Notes: generated by a model not told the origin, from the letters alone. DNA of 64,000 bases from Rubrobacter tropicus (GCF_011492945.1 NZ_CP045119.1:1302001-1366000), one strand, 5' to 3'; shown: positions 8,065-17,463, numbered from the stretch's first letter. Made by a program: numbers and translations.

Positions 8065-8127
8065 ATGGTGGTTGTTCTGGTCGTAGTTCTGCTGATCGTG
8101 CTCGGTTTGCCGTTCATCGTAGGGTAG
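8065..8127 (+). CDS. Tiny hydrophobic peptide 1 (20 aa)
   Basis: An ATG-started frame of 20 residues, almost wholly Val/Leu/Ile (MVVVLVVVLLIVLG then LPFIVG), that could form one membrane helix. AGGCAGGGG lies about ten bases upstream. It is the first of three similar tiny frames in a row (gaps 27 and 41 bases). Evidence for translation is the ribosome site, the repeated design and the unusual bias to hydrophobic codons in otherwise non-coding DNA. Confidence 0.5.
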   Translation: MVVVLVVVLLIVLGLPFIVG

Positions 8128-8154
8128 GATTTTTCCGAACAGGGAGGTGAGGAC

Positions 8155-8235
8155 ATGCGGGGCGGGCTTATACCGATACTTGTGGTGATTATTCTGGTGA
8201 TCGTGGCCATACTGCTACTGTCGCGCCTTCTCTAA
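8155..8235 (+). CDS. Tiny hydrophobic peptide 2 (26 aa)
   Basis: The frame starts at ATG 8155 after a strong GGGAGGTGA site and encodes a short polar start (MRGG) followed by a single continuous hydrophobic segment (LIPILVVIILVIVAILLL) and a basic end (SRLL). This is a plausible one-helix membrane peptide. It lies in tandem with peptides 1 and 3. No family recognised. Confidence 0.6.
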   Translation: MRGGLIPILVVIILVIVAILLLSRLL

Positions 8236-8276
8236 TACCGGCTCACTGATCCGAGTAGGTATTTAGGGGAGGTATC

Positions 8277-8366
8277 TTGGGCGGCAACAACCTGGTAACC
8301 ATTATCGTGGTCGTCATAATCGTGGTGGTGATACTGGGCCTTCTGGGGTTCATACCGCTGTTCTGA
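8277..8366 (+). CDS. Tiny hydrophobic peptide 3 (29 aa)
   Basis: TTG 8277 follows GGGGAGGT. The 29-residue product has a short polar start (MGGNN), then one hydrophobic segment rich in Ile and Val, and ends GFIPLF. Design and spacing match peptides 1 and 2, and together they look like a small operon of membrane peptides. No function can be assigned. Confidence 0.55.
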   Translation: MGGNNLVTIIVVVIIVVVILGLLGFIPLF

Positions 8367-8448
8367 GTGCCCGGCCCGCTGCTTGACCGCCGCGCCGGTC
8401 GCGGTGTAGCATAAGCTGGATTTGCAGCGGTTGACGGAAAAGTTTATC

Positions 8449-8480
8449 GAGGCCCACGGGGAACCTGCCCCGTGGGCCTC
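8449..8480 (+). other. Strong hairpin in the guaB3 leader
   Basis: Thirteen-base perfect arms (8449-8461 and 8468-8480) with a six-base loop. It can end transcripts of the small-peptide genes or act as an attenuator in the guaB3 leader. A weak promoter pair TTGCAG (8422-8427) and TATCGA (8445-8450), 17 bases apart, would start transcription close to the hairpin. There is no clear U-run, so termination is not certain. Confidence 0.5.
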
Positions 8481-8524
8481 GTCTTGCTTGCCTTCGAAGA
8501 GCGGAAAGGAGCCCTGTTTTCCTT

Positions 8525-9685
8525 ATGGATATTGAGATAGGACGCGGAAAGACGGCCCGCCGGGCGTACGGACTCGATGAGATCGCCATAGTGCCGAGCC
8601 GGAGGACCCGCGACCCCGAAGACATAGACATCTCCTGGTCTTTGGGGGACCTGCGCCTGGACCTGCCGTGCCTGGCCTCGGCGCTCGACGCGGCCGTGGA
8701 CCCTGCGACGGCAGGCATGATCGGGGACCTCGGCGGCCTCGCCGTCCTCAACCTCGAAGGCCTCCAGACGCGCTACGAGGACCCGGGCCCGGTCTTCGAG
8801 GAGATAGCGAGCCTGCCGGAGCACAAGGCCACCCGCGTCATGCAGGAGCTCTACACCGAGCCCATCAAGGAAGAGCTGATCTTCCGCCGCGTCCAGGAGA
8901 TAAAGGACCGCGGCGTCATAGCCGCCGCATCCCTGACCCCCCAGCGGGTCGAGCGCTACCACCGGGCGGCCATAGAAGCCGGGCTGGACGTGCTGGTCAT
9001 TCAGGGCACCGTCGTCTCCGCCGAGCACGTCTCCCGCACGGTCGAGCCCCTGAATCTCATGGAGTTCGTGCCGGCCTTGAACGTGCCCGTGATAGTGGGC
9101 GGGTGCGCGAGCTACTCGACGGCGCTGCACCTCATGCGGACCGGGGCCGTGGGCGTGCTCGTCGGGGTCGGCCCCGGCAGGATCTGCACGACCCGGGGCG
9201 TCATAGGGGTCGGGGTGCCGCAGGCGACCGCCGTCTCGGACGCCGCCGCAGCACGGATGCGCCACTACCTGGAGACCGGCGAGTACGTCAACGTCATAGC
9301 CGACGGCGGGATGCGGACCGGGGGAGAGATCGCCAAGGCCATAACCTGCGGCGCCGACGCCGTCATGCTCGGCAGCGCTTTTGCGAAAGCGGAAGAGGCG
9401 CCGGGCCGGGGTTACTCCTGGGGGATGGCGACGTTCCATCCCACGCTGCCGCGCGGGACGCGCATCCAGACCAAGATCACGGGCACCATAGAGGAGATCC
9501 TGGTGGGACCCGCCCGCGAGAACGACGGGACCCTCAACCTCATGGGCGCCCTCAAGATGAGCATGGCGACCACCGGCTACCAGAACATAAAGGAGTTCCA
9601 GAAGGCCGAGGTGATGTTCGCGCCCTCGCTCGCGACGGAGGGAAAGGCCGAGCAGTCCGCCCAGCGCGTCGGGATGGGCAAGTAA
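8525..9685 (+). CDS. guaB3: GuaB3 family IMP dehydrogenase-related protein
   Basis: The 386-residue protein has the IMPDH/GMP reductase barrel without CBS domains, as in the GuaB3 family widespread in Actinobacteria. Visible are the nucleotide-binding glycine-rich loop and catalytic cysteine segment [20 protein letters not shown], and the phosphate-binding segment [17 protein letters not shown] followed by [12 protein letters not shown]. The enzyme is expected to act on IMP or GMP in guanine nucleotide supply. It is followed after three bases by guaA, which makes the next step of GMP synthesis, supporting an IMP dehydrogenase role. Start ATG 8525. Confidence 0.92.
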   Translation: MDIEIGRGKTARRAYGLDEIAIVPSRRTRDPEDIDISWSLGDLRLDLPCLASALDAAVDPATAGMIGDLGGLAVLNLEGLQTRYEDPGPVFEEIASLPEHKATRVMQELYTEPIKEELIFRRVQEIKDRGVIAAASLTPQRVERYHRAAIEAGLDVLVIQGTVVSAEHVSRTVEPLNLMEFVPALNVPVIVGGCASYSTALHLMRTGAVGVLVGVGPGRICTTRGVIGVGVPQATAVSDAAAARMRHYLETGEYVNVIADGGMRTGGEIAKAITCGADAVMLGSAFAKAEEAPGRGYSWGMATFHPTLPRGTRIQTKITGTIEEILVGPARENDGTLNLMGALKMSMATTGYQNIKEFQKAEVMFAPSLATEGKAEQSAQRVGMGK

Positions 9686-9688
9686 GCG

Positions 9689-11209
9689 GTGATCCTGGTC
9701 CTCGACTTCGGCGGTCAGTACTCCCAACTCATAGCCAGGCGGGTCCGCGAGTGCCGCGTCTTCTCCGAGATGATCCCGTACGACACGCCGGTAGAGGAGA
9801 TCAGACGCCGCAACCCCGAGGGCATCATCCTCTCCGGCGGCCCGAACTCCGTCTACGGCGAGGGCGCCCCGCGCGTGGAAGATGACCTCTTCGACCTCGA
9901 CGTTCCCATGCTCGGCATCTGCTACGGGATGCAGCACATGGCGCTCTCTTTGGGCGGGGAGGTTGGCGCCGTCCAGATCCGGGAGTACGGCCGCTCCGAC
10001 CTCTTGGTCAAGGACCACGAGGGTCTCTTCGCCGGCACCCCGGACGGCCAGAAGGCCTGGACGAGCCACGGTGACGCGGTCCTCGCCGCGCCGGAAGGTT
10101 TCACCGTAACGGCGGAGACGCCCTCCGTGCCGATCATCGCCTTTGAAGAGCCGGAACGGGGACGCTTCGGCGTCCAGTTCCATCCCGAGGTCCGCCACAC
10201 GGAATACGGGATGGAGATCCTCAAGAACTTCCTCTTCGAGGCGTGCGGCTGCAAGCCCGACTGGACGCCGGTCAACATCATCACCGACGCCGTCGAGAGG
10301 ATCAGGGCCCAGGTCGGCGAGCGGAAGGTCATCTGCGGCCTCTCCGGCGGGGTAGATTCTTCCACCGCCGCGATGCTCGTCCACAGGGCTATCGGGGACA
10401 ACCTGACGTGCGTCTTCGTCGACCACGGGTTACTGCGCCAGAACGAGGCCGAGCAGGTGATCGAGGCGTTCGGGGAGAACTCGGAGGTTCCGCTCATCCA
10501 CGTGGACTCCAAGGGGCGTTTCCTGGACAAGCTCGCCGGGGTCACGGACCCCGAGGCGAAGCGCAAGATCATCGGCGAGGAGTTTATCCGCACCTTCGAA
10601 GAGGAGGCCAGGGGGATAGAGGACGCCACCTTCCTCGTCCAGGGCACCCTATATAGCGACGTCATAGAGAGCGGTACCCGGGACGCGGCGAAGATAAAGA
10701 GCCACCACAACGTCGGAGGTCTGCCCGAGGTCATGGACCTCGACCTCGTCGAACCCTTACGGAACCTGTTCAAAGACGAGGTCCGCGTGGTCGCGGCGGA
10801 GCTCGGGATGCCCGAGCGGCTCGTGTGGCGCCAGCCGTTCCCCGGGCCCGGGCTCGCGATCCGGGTAATAGGCGACGTCACGGCGGAGAGGTTGGAGATA
10901 CTGCGCCGGGCCGACGCCGTGCTGCAGGAGGAGATCCGGGCCGCGGGCCTCTACCGCGACCTCTGGCAGAGCTTCGCCGTCCTCCCCGCCATCCACTCCG
11001 TGGGCGTCATGGGCGACGCCCGAACCTACGCCTACCCCGTGGTCATAAGGGCCGTGACCTCGGACGACGCCATGACCGCCGACTGGGCCCGCCTCCCCTA
11101 CGACCTGCTCGAAAAGATAAGCAACCGCATCATCAACGAGGTCCCGGGCGTGAACCGCGTCGCCCTGGACATCACGAGCAAGCCGCCAGGCACCATCGAG
11201 TGGGAGTGA
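9689..11209 (+). CDS. guaA: GMP synthase (glutamine-hydrolysing)
   Basis: The 506-residue GuaA converts XMP to GMP using glutamine and ATP. The N-terminal class I amidotransferase shows the nucleophile segment [11 protein letters not shown] and the His/Glu pair in [11 protein letters not shown]. The ATP-pyrophosphatase domain begins with the P-loop [18 protein letters not shown], and the C-terminal dimerisation domain ends in the usual [21 protein letters not shown] 9689 starts three bases after the guaB3 stop, so the two form an operon. Confidence 0.97.
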   Translation: MILVLDFGGQYSQLIARRVRECRVFSEMIPYDTPVEEIRRRNPEGIILSGGPNSVYGEGAPRVEDDLFDLDVPMLGICYGMQHMALSLGGEVGAVQIREYGRSDLLVKDHEGLFAGTPDGQKAWTSHGDAVLAAPEGFTVTAETPSVPIIAFEEPERGRFGVQFHPEVRHTEYGMEILKNFLFEACGCKPDWTPVNIITDAVERIRAQVGERKVICGLSGGVDSSTAAMLVHRAIGDNLTCVFVDHGLLRQNEAEQVIEAFGENSEVPLIHVDSKGRFLDKLAGVTDPEAKRKIIGEEFIRTFEEEARGIEDATFLVQGTLYSDVIESGTRDAAKIKSHHNVGGLPEVMDLDLVEPLRNLFKDEVRVVAAELGMPERLVWRQPFPGPGLAIRVIGDVTAERLEILRRADAVLQEEIRAAGLYRDLWQSFAVLPAIHSVGVMGDARTYAYPVVIRAVTSDDAMTADWARLPYDLLEKISNRIINEVPGVNRVALDITSKPPGTIEWE

Positions 11210-11216
11210 AGCGTGC

Positions 11217-11404
11217 CAGCATCTCAGCAGGTCAGCATCTCAGCAGGTCAGCATCTCAGCAGGTCAGCATCTCAGCAGGTCAGCCTTTTGACGGGGTTTC
11301 GTAGCCGAGCTCGATGAGGCTACCGGGGTAGTCCTATCGGACGTTTCTTGGGCCAAAAAGAGGGGTGGGGCGTGGCCTGTTTGCTGACCGGCTGACCGGC
11401 TGAA
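11217..11404. repeat. Intergenic long palindrome A1 with four 16-base tandem repeats
   Basis: CAGCATCTCAGCAGGT occurs four times head to tail (11217-11280). After about 100 bases comes GCTGACCG twice followed by GCTGA (11383-11404), nearly complementary to the repeated unit, so the region can fold into a long imperfect hairpin. It begins eight bases after the guaA stop. This is one of several such elements in the window. Confidence 0.75.
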
Positions 11405-11418
11405 ATGCCGACGAGCCA

Positions 11419-11447
11419 TTTAACTTCGATTTAGCGTGGAGTTTACA
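11419..11447 (+). promoter_or_regulatory. Pho-box-like direct repeats upstream of pstS
   Basis: TTTAAC (11419), TTTAGC (11430) and GTTTAC (11441) recur at 11-base steps, one helical turn, as in binding sites of PhoB/PhoP response regulators. The AT-rich repeat stands out in high-GC DNA and lies about 95 bases before pstS. Phosphate-starvation control is inferred from this and from the operon it precedes. Confidence 0.6.
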
Positions 11448-11541
11448 TAACTGCAACTAAATGCCTGTCCCGATCCCATATCATCCTGCCTTGAACGTCG
11501 AAGGACAGTCTTCAGTAGTCGGAGTCCAAGGAGGATACGGG

Positions 11542-12591
11542 TTGAGTAGGATCTTGCGCGCGAGGTTCGTTGTAGTGGCGGCTCTGGTGCTGGCCTTGTC
11601 GCTCGTCGTGGCCGCTTGCGGTGGCGGTGGCGGCGGAGGTCAGGGTGGAGGCGGCGGTGGCGGTGAGGAGGTCTCCGGCGAGATCTCCATCCAGGGATCG
11701 AGCACGGTGCAACCGATAACCCAGGCTGCGGCGGAGTTGTTCCGGGAGCAGAACCCGGAAGCGCGCATCCAGGTCGGCGGCGCGGGCACCAGCGACGGCT
11801 TCGAGGCCTTCTGCCAGGGCGACACCGAGATCTCCGACGCATCCAGGCCCATAGACGTGGCCGAGGAGGTCCCGGTGTGCGAGGAGAACGGGGTGGAGTT
11901 CATCGAGATCCCGGTCGCCTTCGACGGCATCTCCGTGGTGGTCAACTCCGAGAACGATTTCGCGACGGACGTCACTGCCGAGCAGCTCAAGACGCTGTGG
12001 GAGCCCGCCGCCGAGGGGCAGGTCACGCGGTGGAGTCAGGTCAACCCCGAGTGGCCCGACCAGGAGATCAGCCTCTACGGCCCCGGCACGGAGTCCGGCA
12101 CCTACGAGTTCTTCAACGAGGCCATCATCCAGAACGAGGAGGAGACGAGCCGGCTCTCCGACGTCGAGACCAGCGAGGATGACAACGTGCTCGTCCAGGG
12201 CGTCTCTGGCGACCAGAACGCGCTCGGCTACTTCGGCTACTCCTACTACGAGAACAACAGGGACAGCCTCAAGGCGCTGTCCATCGACGGGGTTTCGCCC
12301 AGCGCGGATACCATCCGCTCCGGCGAGTACCTGCTCTCCCGTCCCCTGTTCATCTACGTAAGCACGCAGGCGCTGGAGAACAACGACGCGGTCCAGCCGT
12401 TCGTGGACTTCTATCTCGCGGAAGGGAACCTGAACAGGCTCGTGGAGGCCGCGAAGTACGTGACCCTCCCCGACAGCCTGGCGCAGGAGTCGCGGGCCCA
12501 GTACGAGGACCGTACCACCGGCACCGTGTTCACCGAGGAGGGCGAGCCCAAGGGCGGCGACCTGCAGGCGGCGCTCGAGCAGGCGCAGTAA
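11542..12591 (+). CDS. pstS: Phosphate ABC transporter substrate-binding lipoprotein PstS
   Basis: The 349-residue protein has a lipoprotein signal ending LVVAAC, a glycine-rich linker, and the PstS domain with GSSTVQPITQAAAELF and the phosphate-binding segment GGAGTSDGFEAFCQGDTEISDASRPI. It captures phosphate outside the membrane. TTG 11542 is preceded by GGAGG at 11530; longer in-frame starts have no ribosome site. It is the first gene of a pst operon and is followed by a hairpin before pstC that could keep pstS mRNA in excess. Confidence 0.95.
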   Translation: MSRILRARFVVVAALVLALSLVVAACGGGGGGGQGGGGGGGEEVSGEISIQGSSTVQPITQAAAELFREQNPEARIQVGGAGTSDGFEAFCQGDTEISDASRPIDVAEEVPVCEENGVEFIEIPVAFDGISVVVNSENDFATDVTAEQLKTLWEPAAEGQVTRWSQVNPEWPDQEISLYGPGTESGTYEFFNEAIIQNEEETSRLSDVETSEDDNVLVQGVSGDQNALGYFGYSYYENNRDSLKALSIDGVSPSADTIRSGEYLLSRPLFIYVSTQALENNDAVQPFVDFYLAEGNLNRLVEAAKYVTLPDSLAQESRAQYEDRTTGTVFTEEGEPKGGDLQAALEQAQ

Positions 12592-12614
12592 CGTTTTGCC
12601 GGTGGGCCGGAGGT

Positions 12615-12660
12615 TGCTAAAATAGGGACTATCGACGGGGGCCGGTGGCAAGCCGGCCCC
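12615..12660 (+). promoter_or_regulatory. Internal promoter and hairpin between pstS and pstC
   Basis: TGCTAAAAT (12615-12623) is an extended -10 element. GGGGCCGG (12638-12645) and CCGGCCCC (12653-12660) make a perfect eight-pair stem with a seven-base loop. The hairpin could partly stop pstS transcripts or protect their 3' end, while the promoter could add separate pstCAB transcription. Confidence 0.5.
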
Positions 12661-12733
12661 TCGTCCTACGTATTTTGTTCGGGCTCTACCGGCACTTGCC
12701 GGGCAGATAAAGGAAACGTTGGAGGGATCGAGA

Positions 12734-13666
12734 TTGGCCGTCGAGGCGCGAGGAGCGAGGTCCAGGGAGGGCGACTGGCGGCGTAACAGCCGCGCCCGGG
12801 AGGTCAGAGAGCGGGTGGTAAAGGTGCTGCTCACGGCCTGCGCCTACCTGTCGATCTTCACCACGGTCGGGATCGTCATCGTCCTCTTCGAAGAGACCGT
12901 CCGGTTCTTTCTCGACGTCTCCGTCTGGGAGTTCTTGACCTCCACGCGGTGGGTGCCCTCCAGGGGCGAGTTCGGCGTCTTGCCGCTCGTGTACGGCACG
13001 CTGATGGCCACCTTTATCGCCATAGCCGTCGCGCTACCGATCGGGCTGCTCACGGCAATCTACCTGAGCGAGTACGCCCCGAACTCCCTGCGGCGGTGGC
13101 TCAAGCCGGCGCTCGAGATCCTCGCCGGCGTTCCCACCGTGGTCTACGGTTACTTTGCCCTAACTTTCATCACGCCGTTTTTCAAGGACAGCCTGTTCCC
13201 CGGCATGGACACGTTCAACGCGCTCGCCCCCGGCCTCATCATGGGCGTCATGATCATCCCGACGGTGGCCTCGGTCAGCGAGGACGCCATCTACGCCGTG
13301 CCGCGCAGCTTGCGGGAGGGCGCCTACGCGCTCGGCGCCACCAGGCGCGAGACGGCCACCAAGATCGTCATACCCGCGGCGCTCTCGGGGATAGTGGCGG
13401 CGGTGATCCTCGGGGTCTCGCGGGCCATCGGGGAGACCATGATCGTGACCATCGCGATGGGCGCCCAGGCGAACTGGCTCGGGAGCCCCCTGGAGGGCAT
13501 GCAGGCGATGACGGCGTACATCGTGCAGGTGGTGGGCGGCGAGACGCCGCGCGGGTCGGTGGCCTTCAAGTCCATCTTCGCGGTAGGGTCGGCGTTGTTC
13601 CTCATGACCCTGGCCCTCAACCTCATCAGCTACTGGTTTGTCCGGCGATTCAGGGAGATCTACTAA
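12734..13666 (+). CDS. pstC: Phosphate ABC transporter permease PstC
   Basis: The 310-residue integral membrane protein has about six membrane segments and the permease loop near residues 195-215 ([25 protein letters not shown]) that contacts the ATPase. The motif [17 protein letters not shown] is typical for PstC. TTG 12734 follows GGAGGG; TTG 12719 is an in-frame alternative. Its stop overlaps the pstA ATG (TAATG). Confidence 0.94.
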   Translation: MAVEARGARSREGDWRRNSRAREVRERVVKVLLTACAYLSIFTTVGIVIVLFEETVRFFLDVSVWEFLTSTRWVPSRGEFGVLPLVYGTLMATFIAIAVALPIGLLTAIYLSEYAPNSLRRWLKPALEILAGVPTVVYGYFALTFITPFFKDSLFPGMDTFNALAPGLIMGVMIIPTVASVSEDAIYAVPRSLREGAYALGATRRETATKIVIPAALSGIVAAVILGVSRAIGETMIVTIAMGAQANWLGSPLEGMQAMTAYIVQVVGGETPRGSVAFKSIFAVGSALFLMTLALNLISYWFVRRFREIY

Positions 13667-14589
13667 TGGCCCAGGGAAGCAGACGGGCGGAAGGATCGAA
13701 AGAGGGGACCGGAGGGCCGCACTTCAAGGCCAACATGGCCGCCCGATACGGCTTTGACCGGGTCTTCACCGTGGTGGTGACCGTGGCGGCGCTGTTGGGC
13801 ATCGCCGTGCTGGCGGTGCTGCTGGTGGACGTGGTCAGGGACGGCTCCGGCATGCTGAGCCCGGGCTTCCTGACGAGCTTCCCGTCCCAGATCTTCCCGG
13901 AGAACGGCGGGATCTACCCGGCGCTCGTCGGCTCGCTGTGGCTCCTCGGCCTGACGTTTTTGATAAGCGTGCCGCTCGGGCTCGGGGCGGCGGTGTACCT
14001 CGAGGAGTACGCCGAGGATACGCGCATCAACCGCATGATCGAGATCAATATATCGAACCTGGCCGGGGTGCCGTCTGTGATCTACGGGCTGCTGGGGCTG
14101 GGCATCTTCGTGCAGTTGCTGGCGCCGGTAACCGGTGGGGCGAGCGTCCTCTCGGGCGCGCTCACGTTGAGCTTGTTGATCCTGCCGGTGATCATCGTCG
14201 CCACCAGGGAGGCCCTGCGGGCCATCCCGCGCGCCATACGGGAGGGCGGCTACGCGCTCGGGGCCACCAGGTGGGAGGTGATCCGGAGCCACCTGCTGCC
14301 GATGGCGTTGCCCGGAGCGCTGACGGGCATCATCCTGGCGCTCTCGCGGGCCATAGGGGAGGCCGCCCCGATCCTGGTCGTCGGCGTGGCCCTCTACCAG
14401 ACCTACGCCACCGCCGGCCCACTCGACGGCTACATGGCGCTTCCCACGCAGATTTACGACTGGATCAGCCGCCCGCAGCAGGTCTTTCAGGATTCGGCCG
14501 CGGCCGGGATAGTGGTGATCATGGTGGTGCTACTCGTCGCGAACTCCGCGGCTATAGTGCTGCGTAACAGGTACCAGAGGCGTAGTTGA
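13666..14589 (+). CDS. pstA: Phosphate ABC transporter permease PstA
   Basis: The 307-residue partner permease has six membrane segments, the conserved PGFLTSFPS and GGIYPALVGSLWLLGLT regions, and the ATPase-contact loop EALRAIPRAIREGGYALGATRWEV. It pairs with PstC to form the channel. The ATG overlaps the pstC stop by one base, indicating coupled translation. Confidence 0.95.
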   Translation: MAQGSRRAEGSKEGTGGPHFKANMAARYGFDRVFTVVVTVAALLGIAVLAVLLVDVVRDGSGMLSPGFLTSFPSQIFPENGGIYPALVGSLWLLGLTFLISVPLGLGAAVYLEEYAEDTRINRMIEINISNLAGVPSVIYGLLGLGIFVQLLAPVTGGASVLSGALTLSLLILPVIIVATREALRAIPRAIREGGYALGATRWEVIRSHLLPMALPGALTGIILALSRAIGEAAPILVVGVALYQTYATAGPLDGYMALPTQIYDWISRPQQVFQDSAAAGIVVIMVVLLVANSAAIVLRNRYQRRS

Positions 14590-14625
14590 TGGGATGCCCA
14601 CGCGCGAAGGAAAGGTGTTAGCCTA

Positions 14626-15495
14626 GTGGAGTTTCAGAAGACCAGGGAGGGGCGCAGGGTGTCCGAAGTTTCCGAGGAGCGCAGAGAAGTGAAGCCGGGA
14701 GGCGACGGCGCGGCCCAGGGAGACGGCTCCACGTTGGGCATGAAGATAGGAGACCTCGCCGCGTTCTACGGCGGGTTTCGGGCCGTAACCGACGTGAGCA
14801 TGGACATCCAGGCGAACAAGGTGACCGCCCTCATCGGGCCTTCGGGCTGTGGGAAGAGCACGTTTATCCGCTGCCTGAACCGGATGCACGAGGTCATCCC
14901 CGGGGCCCGGGCCGAAGGGACGGTGACGCTGGGGGACCAGGACATCTACGCCAAGGACGCCGACCCCGTGGTGATCCGGCGGAGGGTGGGCATGGTCTTC
15001 CAGAAACCGAACCCGTTCTCGAAATCCATCTACGACAACGTCGCCTGGGGGGCCAAGATCAACGGCTTCAGGGGCGACCTGGACGAGCTCGTAGAACGTT
15101 CCTTGCGCCAGGCGGCCCTCTGGGACGAGGTCAAGGACCGCCTGAAGGAGAGCGGCTACGGCCTCTCCGGCGGTCAGCAGCAGCGTCTGTGCATCGCCAG
15201 GACGCTCGCGGTGGAGCCCGAGGTGATTCTCATGGACGAGCCCGCCTCCGCGCTCGACCCGGTCTCGACGCAGAAGATCGAGGACACCATGGCCGAGCTG
15301 AAGAAGAGCTACACGGTCGTGATCGTGACGCACAACATGCAGCAGGCCGCCCGCATCTCGGACTACACGGGCTTTTTCTACATAGTGAATATGGGTGATC
15401 CGGGCCGCCTGTGGGAGTTCGACGAGACGGAGAAGATCTTCTCGAACCCCGACCGGAAGGAGACGGAGGATTACGTCACGGGACGGTTCGGCTAG
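14626..15495 (+). CDS. pstB: Phosphate ABC transporter ATP-binding protein PstB
   Basis: The 289-residue ATPase shows Walker [10 protein letters not shown], the signature [14 protein letters not shown], Walker [14 protein letters not shown] and the switch histidine in [14 protein letters not shown]. It drives phosphate uptake with PstC and PstA. GTG 14626 gives a charged N-terminal extension of about 37 residues before the ABC core; GTG 14659 is an alternative. It ends three bases before phoU. Confidence 0.95.
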   Translation: MEFQKTREGRRVSEVSEERREVKPGGDGAAQGDGSTLGMKIGDLAAFYGGFRAVTDVSMDIQANKVTALIGPSGCGKSTFIRCLNRMHEVIPGARAEGTVTLGDQDIYAKDADPVVIRRRVGMVFQKPNPFSKSIYDNVAWGAKINGFRGDLDELVERSLRQAALWDEVKDRLKESGYGLSGGQQQRLCIARTLAVEPEVILMDEPASALDPVSTQKIEDTMAELKKSYTVVIVTHNMQQAARISDYTGFFYIVNMGDPGRLWEFDETEKIFSNPDRKETEDYVTGRFG

Positions 15496-15498
15496 CCC

Positions 15499-16191
15499 AT
15501 GCCTCGAGAGAGTTTTCAACACGAGCTCGACCAGCTCATAACCGACATCCTGAACCTCGGCGGGGAGGTGAGCGCCTCGCTGGAGAACATGGTCAGGGCG
15601 ATGGAGACCCGCGACGCGGACCTGGCCGCCAAGGAGCTCGGGGTGGACCTCGGCTTCAAGGCCCGCGGGGCCGAGCTCGAGCGCGATTCGATGATCCTGC
15701 AGGCCCGTCAGGCCCCGGTCGCCCGCGACCTCAGGCTCCTCTACACCGCCCAATCCCTGACCAACCACCTCGTCCGCTCGGGCGCCCTCACGGAGCACAT
15801 CTGCCAGGCGCTGGTGGAGACGGCCGAATCCGAGCGGGACGAGGACCTGGAGGCCGCCCTCCTGGAGATGGCCCGCACGGCCCGGAACATCTTCAACGAG
15901 GGCCTCGACATCTTCAGGGACAGGGACATAGAGCGCGCCCGGAACCTGCAGGCCAAAGACGACAAGGTCGACCTCCTCTACTCCGAGGCGATGAACCTCA
16001 TAGCAAACCCCTCCGACGCGGGCGCGGGCTCCCCCGAGTGGCGGATGCGGGCCGCCCTCATCGTCCACTACCTCGAACGCATAGCCGACCACGGCGTCGA
16101 CGTCGGGGGCAGCACCGTCTTTCTCGTCACCGGCGAACGCATAGAAGACGCCATGCGCCAGTACCTCGAAAGGGACATAGGCCCGGAATAG
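15499..16191 (+). CDS. phoU: Phosphate signalling protein PhoU
   Basis: The 230-residue all-helical protein consists of two PhoU repeats, each with the metal-binding acidic pattern seen as ESERDEDLEAALLEMARTARNIFNEGLDIF and HYLERIADHGVDVG. PhoU links Pst transporter state to the PhoR/PhoB-type sensor and restrains the phosphate regulon. It closes the pst operon. Downstream, CCCTACGG (16199-16206) and CCGTAGGG (16239-16246) form an inverted repeat that may end the transcript. Confidence 0.94.
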   Translation: MPRESFQHELDQLITDILNLGGEVSASLENMVRAMETRDADLAAKELGVDLGFKARGAELERDSMILQARQAPVARDLRLLYTAQSLTNHLVRSGALTEHICQALVETAESERDEDLEAALLEMARTARNIFNEGLDIFRDRDIERARNLQAKDDKVDLLYSEAMNLIANPSDAGAGSPEWRMRAALIVHYLERIADHGVDVGGSTVFLVTGERIEDAMRQYLERDIGPE

Positions 16192-16259
16192 CACGCTGCC
16201 CTACGGACAGCTTGTCAGCCCGCTTCGCCCCAAGACGACCGTAGGGAGGAGCCTGCGTC

Positions 16260-16268
16260 TGTTACAAT
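16260..16268 (+). promoter_or_regulatory. Extended -10 promoter for the Rrf2 regulator
   Basis: TGTTACAAT is an extended -10 (TG-N-TACAAT) 38 bases before the regulator ATG, in the short region after phoU. No convincing -35 is present, as is usual for extended -10 promoters. Confidence 0.5.
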
Positions 16269-16306
16269 CGTCGGTAATACGTTTCGCAAGTGGATGGTGT
16301 TGTGGC

Positions 16307-16756
16307 ATGAGGCTTACGCAGAAGAGCAAGTACGCGGTTAGGGCGCTGGTCGAGCTCGCCGTTAGCGGTCACGAAGGGACCCTGGGCGTGGCGGAGATCG
16401 CGCGCCTGCAGCGCATTCCCGAGAGGTTTTTGGAGCAGATACTCTGCGAGCTGCGGAGGGAAGGGCTGCTCGAAAGCCGGCGCGGGGCGCATGGTGGGTA
16501 CCGGTTCGCGATGCCGCCCGAGGAGATCTCGGTTTTGGACGTCGTGGAGATCCTGGACGGCGCCGTCCGTCCGGCCCGTTGCTCCGCAGGCGGCGTCTGT
16601 TACATGTCCGACGCCCCTTTGTGCGTGACGAGCAAGGTCTGGGACGAGGCCAGGGAGGCGTTGGAGTCCGTCTTCGGCCGCTACAGCATAGCCCAGCTCG
16701 CCGAGACCGAGCGCGAGAGCCGCGCCGGGCACGAGGCCGCCCACGCGAGTCGATAG
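16307..16756 (+). CDS. Rrf2 family transcriptional regulator with Fe-S-type cysteines
   Basis: The 149-residue protein starts MRLTQKSKYAVRALVELA, the Rrf2 winged-helix signature, followed by the recognition helix region IPERFLEQILCELRREGLLESRRGAHGGYRFA. C92, C98 and C106 are positioned like the [Fe-S] ligands of IscR/RsrR-type members, so it probably senses iron-sulphur or redox state. No Isc/Suf gene is adjacent; the next gene is a methyltransferase. The targets cannot be seen from the window. Confidence 0.9.
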   Translation: MRLTQKSKYAVRALVELAVSGHEGTLGVAEIARLQRIPERFLEQILCELRREGLLESRRGAHGGYRFAMPPEEISVLDVVEILDGAVRPARCSAGGVCYMSDAPLCVTSKVWDEAREALESVFGRYSIAQLAETERESRAGHEAAHASR

Positions 16757-16757
16757 C

Positions 16758-17417
16758 CTGAAGGCCCACCTCAAGGGCCGTACGGACCTTGCCGAATCGA
16801 CCGTAGAGGTAGGGGAGAGGCGCTACCGCATTACCCACCCTTCGGTCGCCGACGCCCTGATCGACGAGCGGGAGTTCGACGAGGACGACAGGCTCCCGTA
16901 CTGGGCCGAGATCTGGCCGAGCGCCATAGCCCTGGCCCGCCGCCTCTCGGGCGACGATCTGGCCGGCAGACGAACCATCGAGCTGGGGTGCGGTGTCGGG
17001 CTCGCGACCGTCGCCGCGATGGAAGGCGGCGCCAGCGTCCTCGCCACCGATTATTACGAAGCGGCCCTCGACTTTACCCGCCACAACGCCCGGACGAACG
17101 TCGGGAGTTCGCCCGCAACCTCCCTGCTCGACTGGCGCGCCCCGGACGTGGGAGACCACGGGCCTTTCGACCTGGTATTCGCGGCCGACGTGCTCTATGA
17201 AGAGGGCAGCGCGCGGGCGCTGGCGGGCCTCGTGCCCGGGCTGTTGAAACCCGGTGGCGAGGCGCTCTTCGCCGACCCCGGTCGCAGGTGGGAGCCGCTC
17301 TTCAGGGAGCTTATGGGGGAGGCCGGTTTTTCCTTCGAGACGGAGGAGGCGACGGTCGACGTCGAAGGGCAGGAGAGGGACGTCACGGTGCTGCTGCACC
17401 GGGTCCGCGGGGGGTGA
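16758..17417 (+). CDS. Class I SAM methyltransferase, METTL20/21-like (CTG start?)
   Basis: The 219-residue frame has LPYWAEIWPSAIALARRL, typical of the lysine methyltransferase group including ETFB methyltransferase and Nnt1-like proteins, then the SAM motif ELGCGVGLATVAA, ATDYY as the acidic loop, and the post-I motif FDLVFAADVLYEE. There is no ATG, GTG or TTG in frame upstream of the SAM domain; an in-frame stop lies at 16689 and CTG 16758 is the only reasonable start before the conserved region. It begins one base after the Rrf2 stop. The substrate is unknown. Confidence 0.78.
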   Translation: MKAHLKGRTDLAESTVEVGERRYRITHPSVADALIDEREFDEDDRLPYWAEIWPSAIALARRLSGDDLAGRRTIELGCGVGLATVAAMEGGASVLATDYYEAALDFTRHNARTNVGSSPATSLLDWRAPDVGDHGPFDLVFAADVLYEEGSARALAGLVPGLLKPGGEALFADPGRRWEPLFRELMGEAGFSFETEEATVDVEGQERDVTVLLHRVRGG

Positions 17418-17445
17418 GCCCCCGGCGGGAACGGGTGGGCCGTGC

Positions 17446-17454
17446 TGCTATACT
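17446..17454 (+). promoter_or_regulatory. Extended -10 promoter for pcrA, near-leaderless
   Basis: TGCTATACT is an extended -10. It ends nine bases before the pcrA ATG and no ribosome site intervenes, so the transcript likely starts within a few bases of the start codon. Confidence 0.55.
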
Positions 17455-17463
17455 TTTTCCCCA

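Noticed and set aside
11217-11280. Possible CRISPR array (four 16-base direct repeats)
   Set aside because: Repeats abut without spacers, are too short, and no cas gene is present; it is better explained as one arm of an intergenic palindrome.
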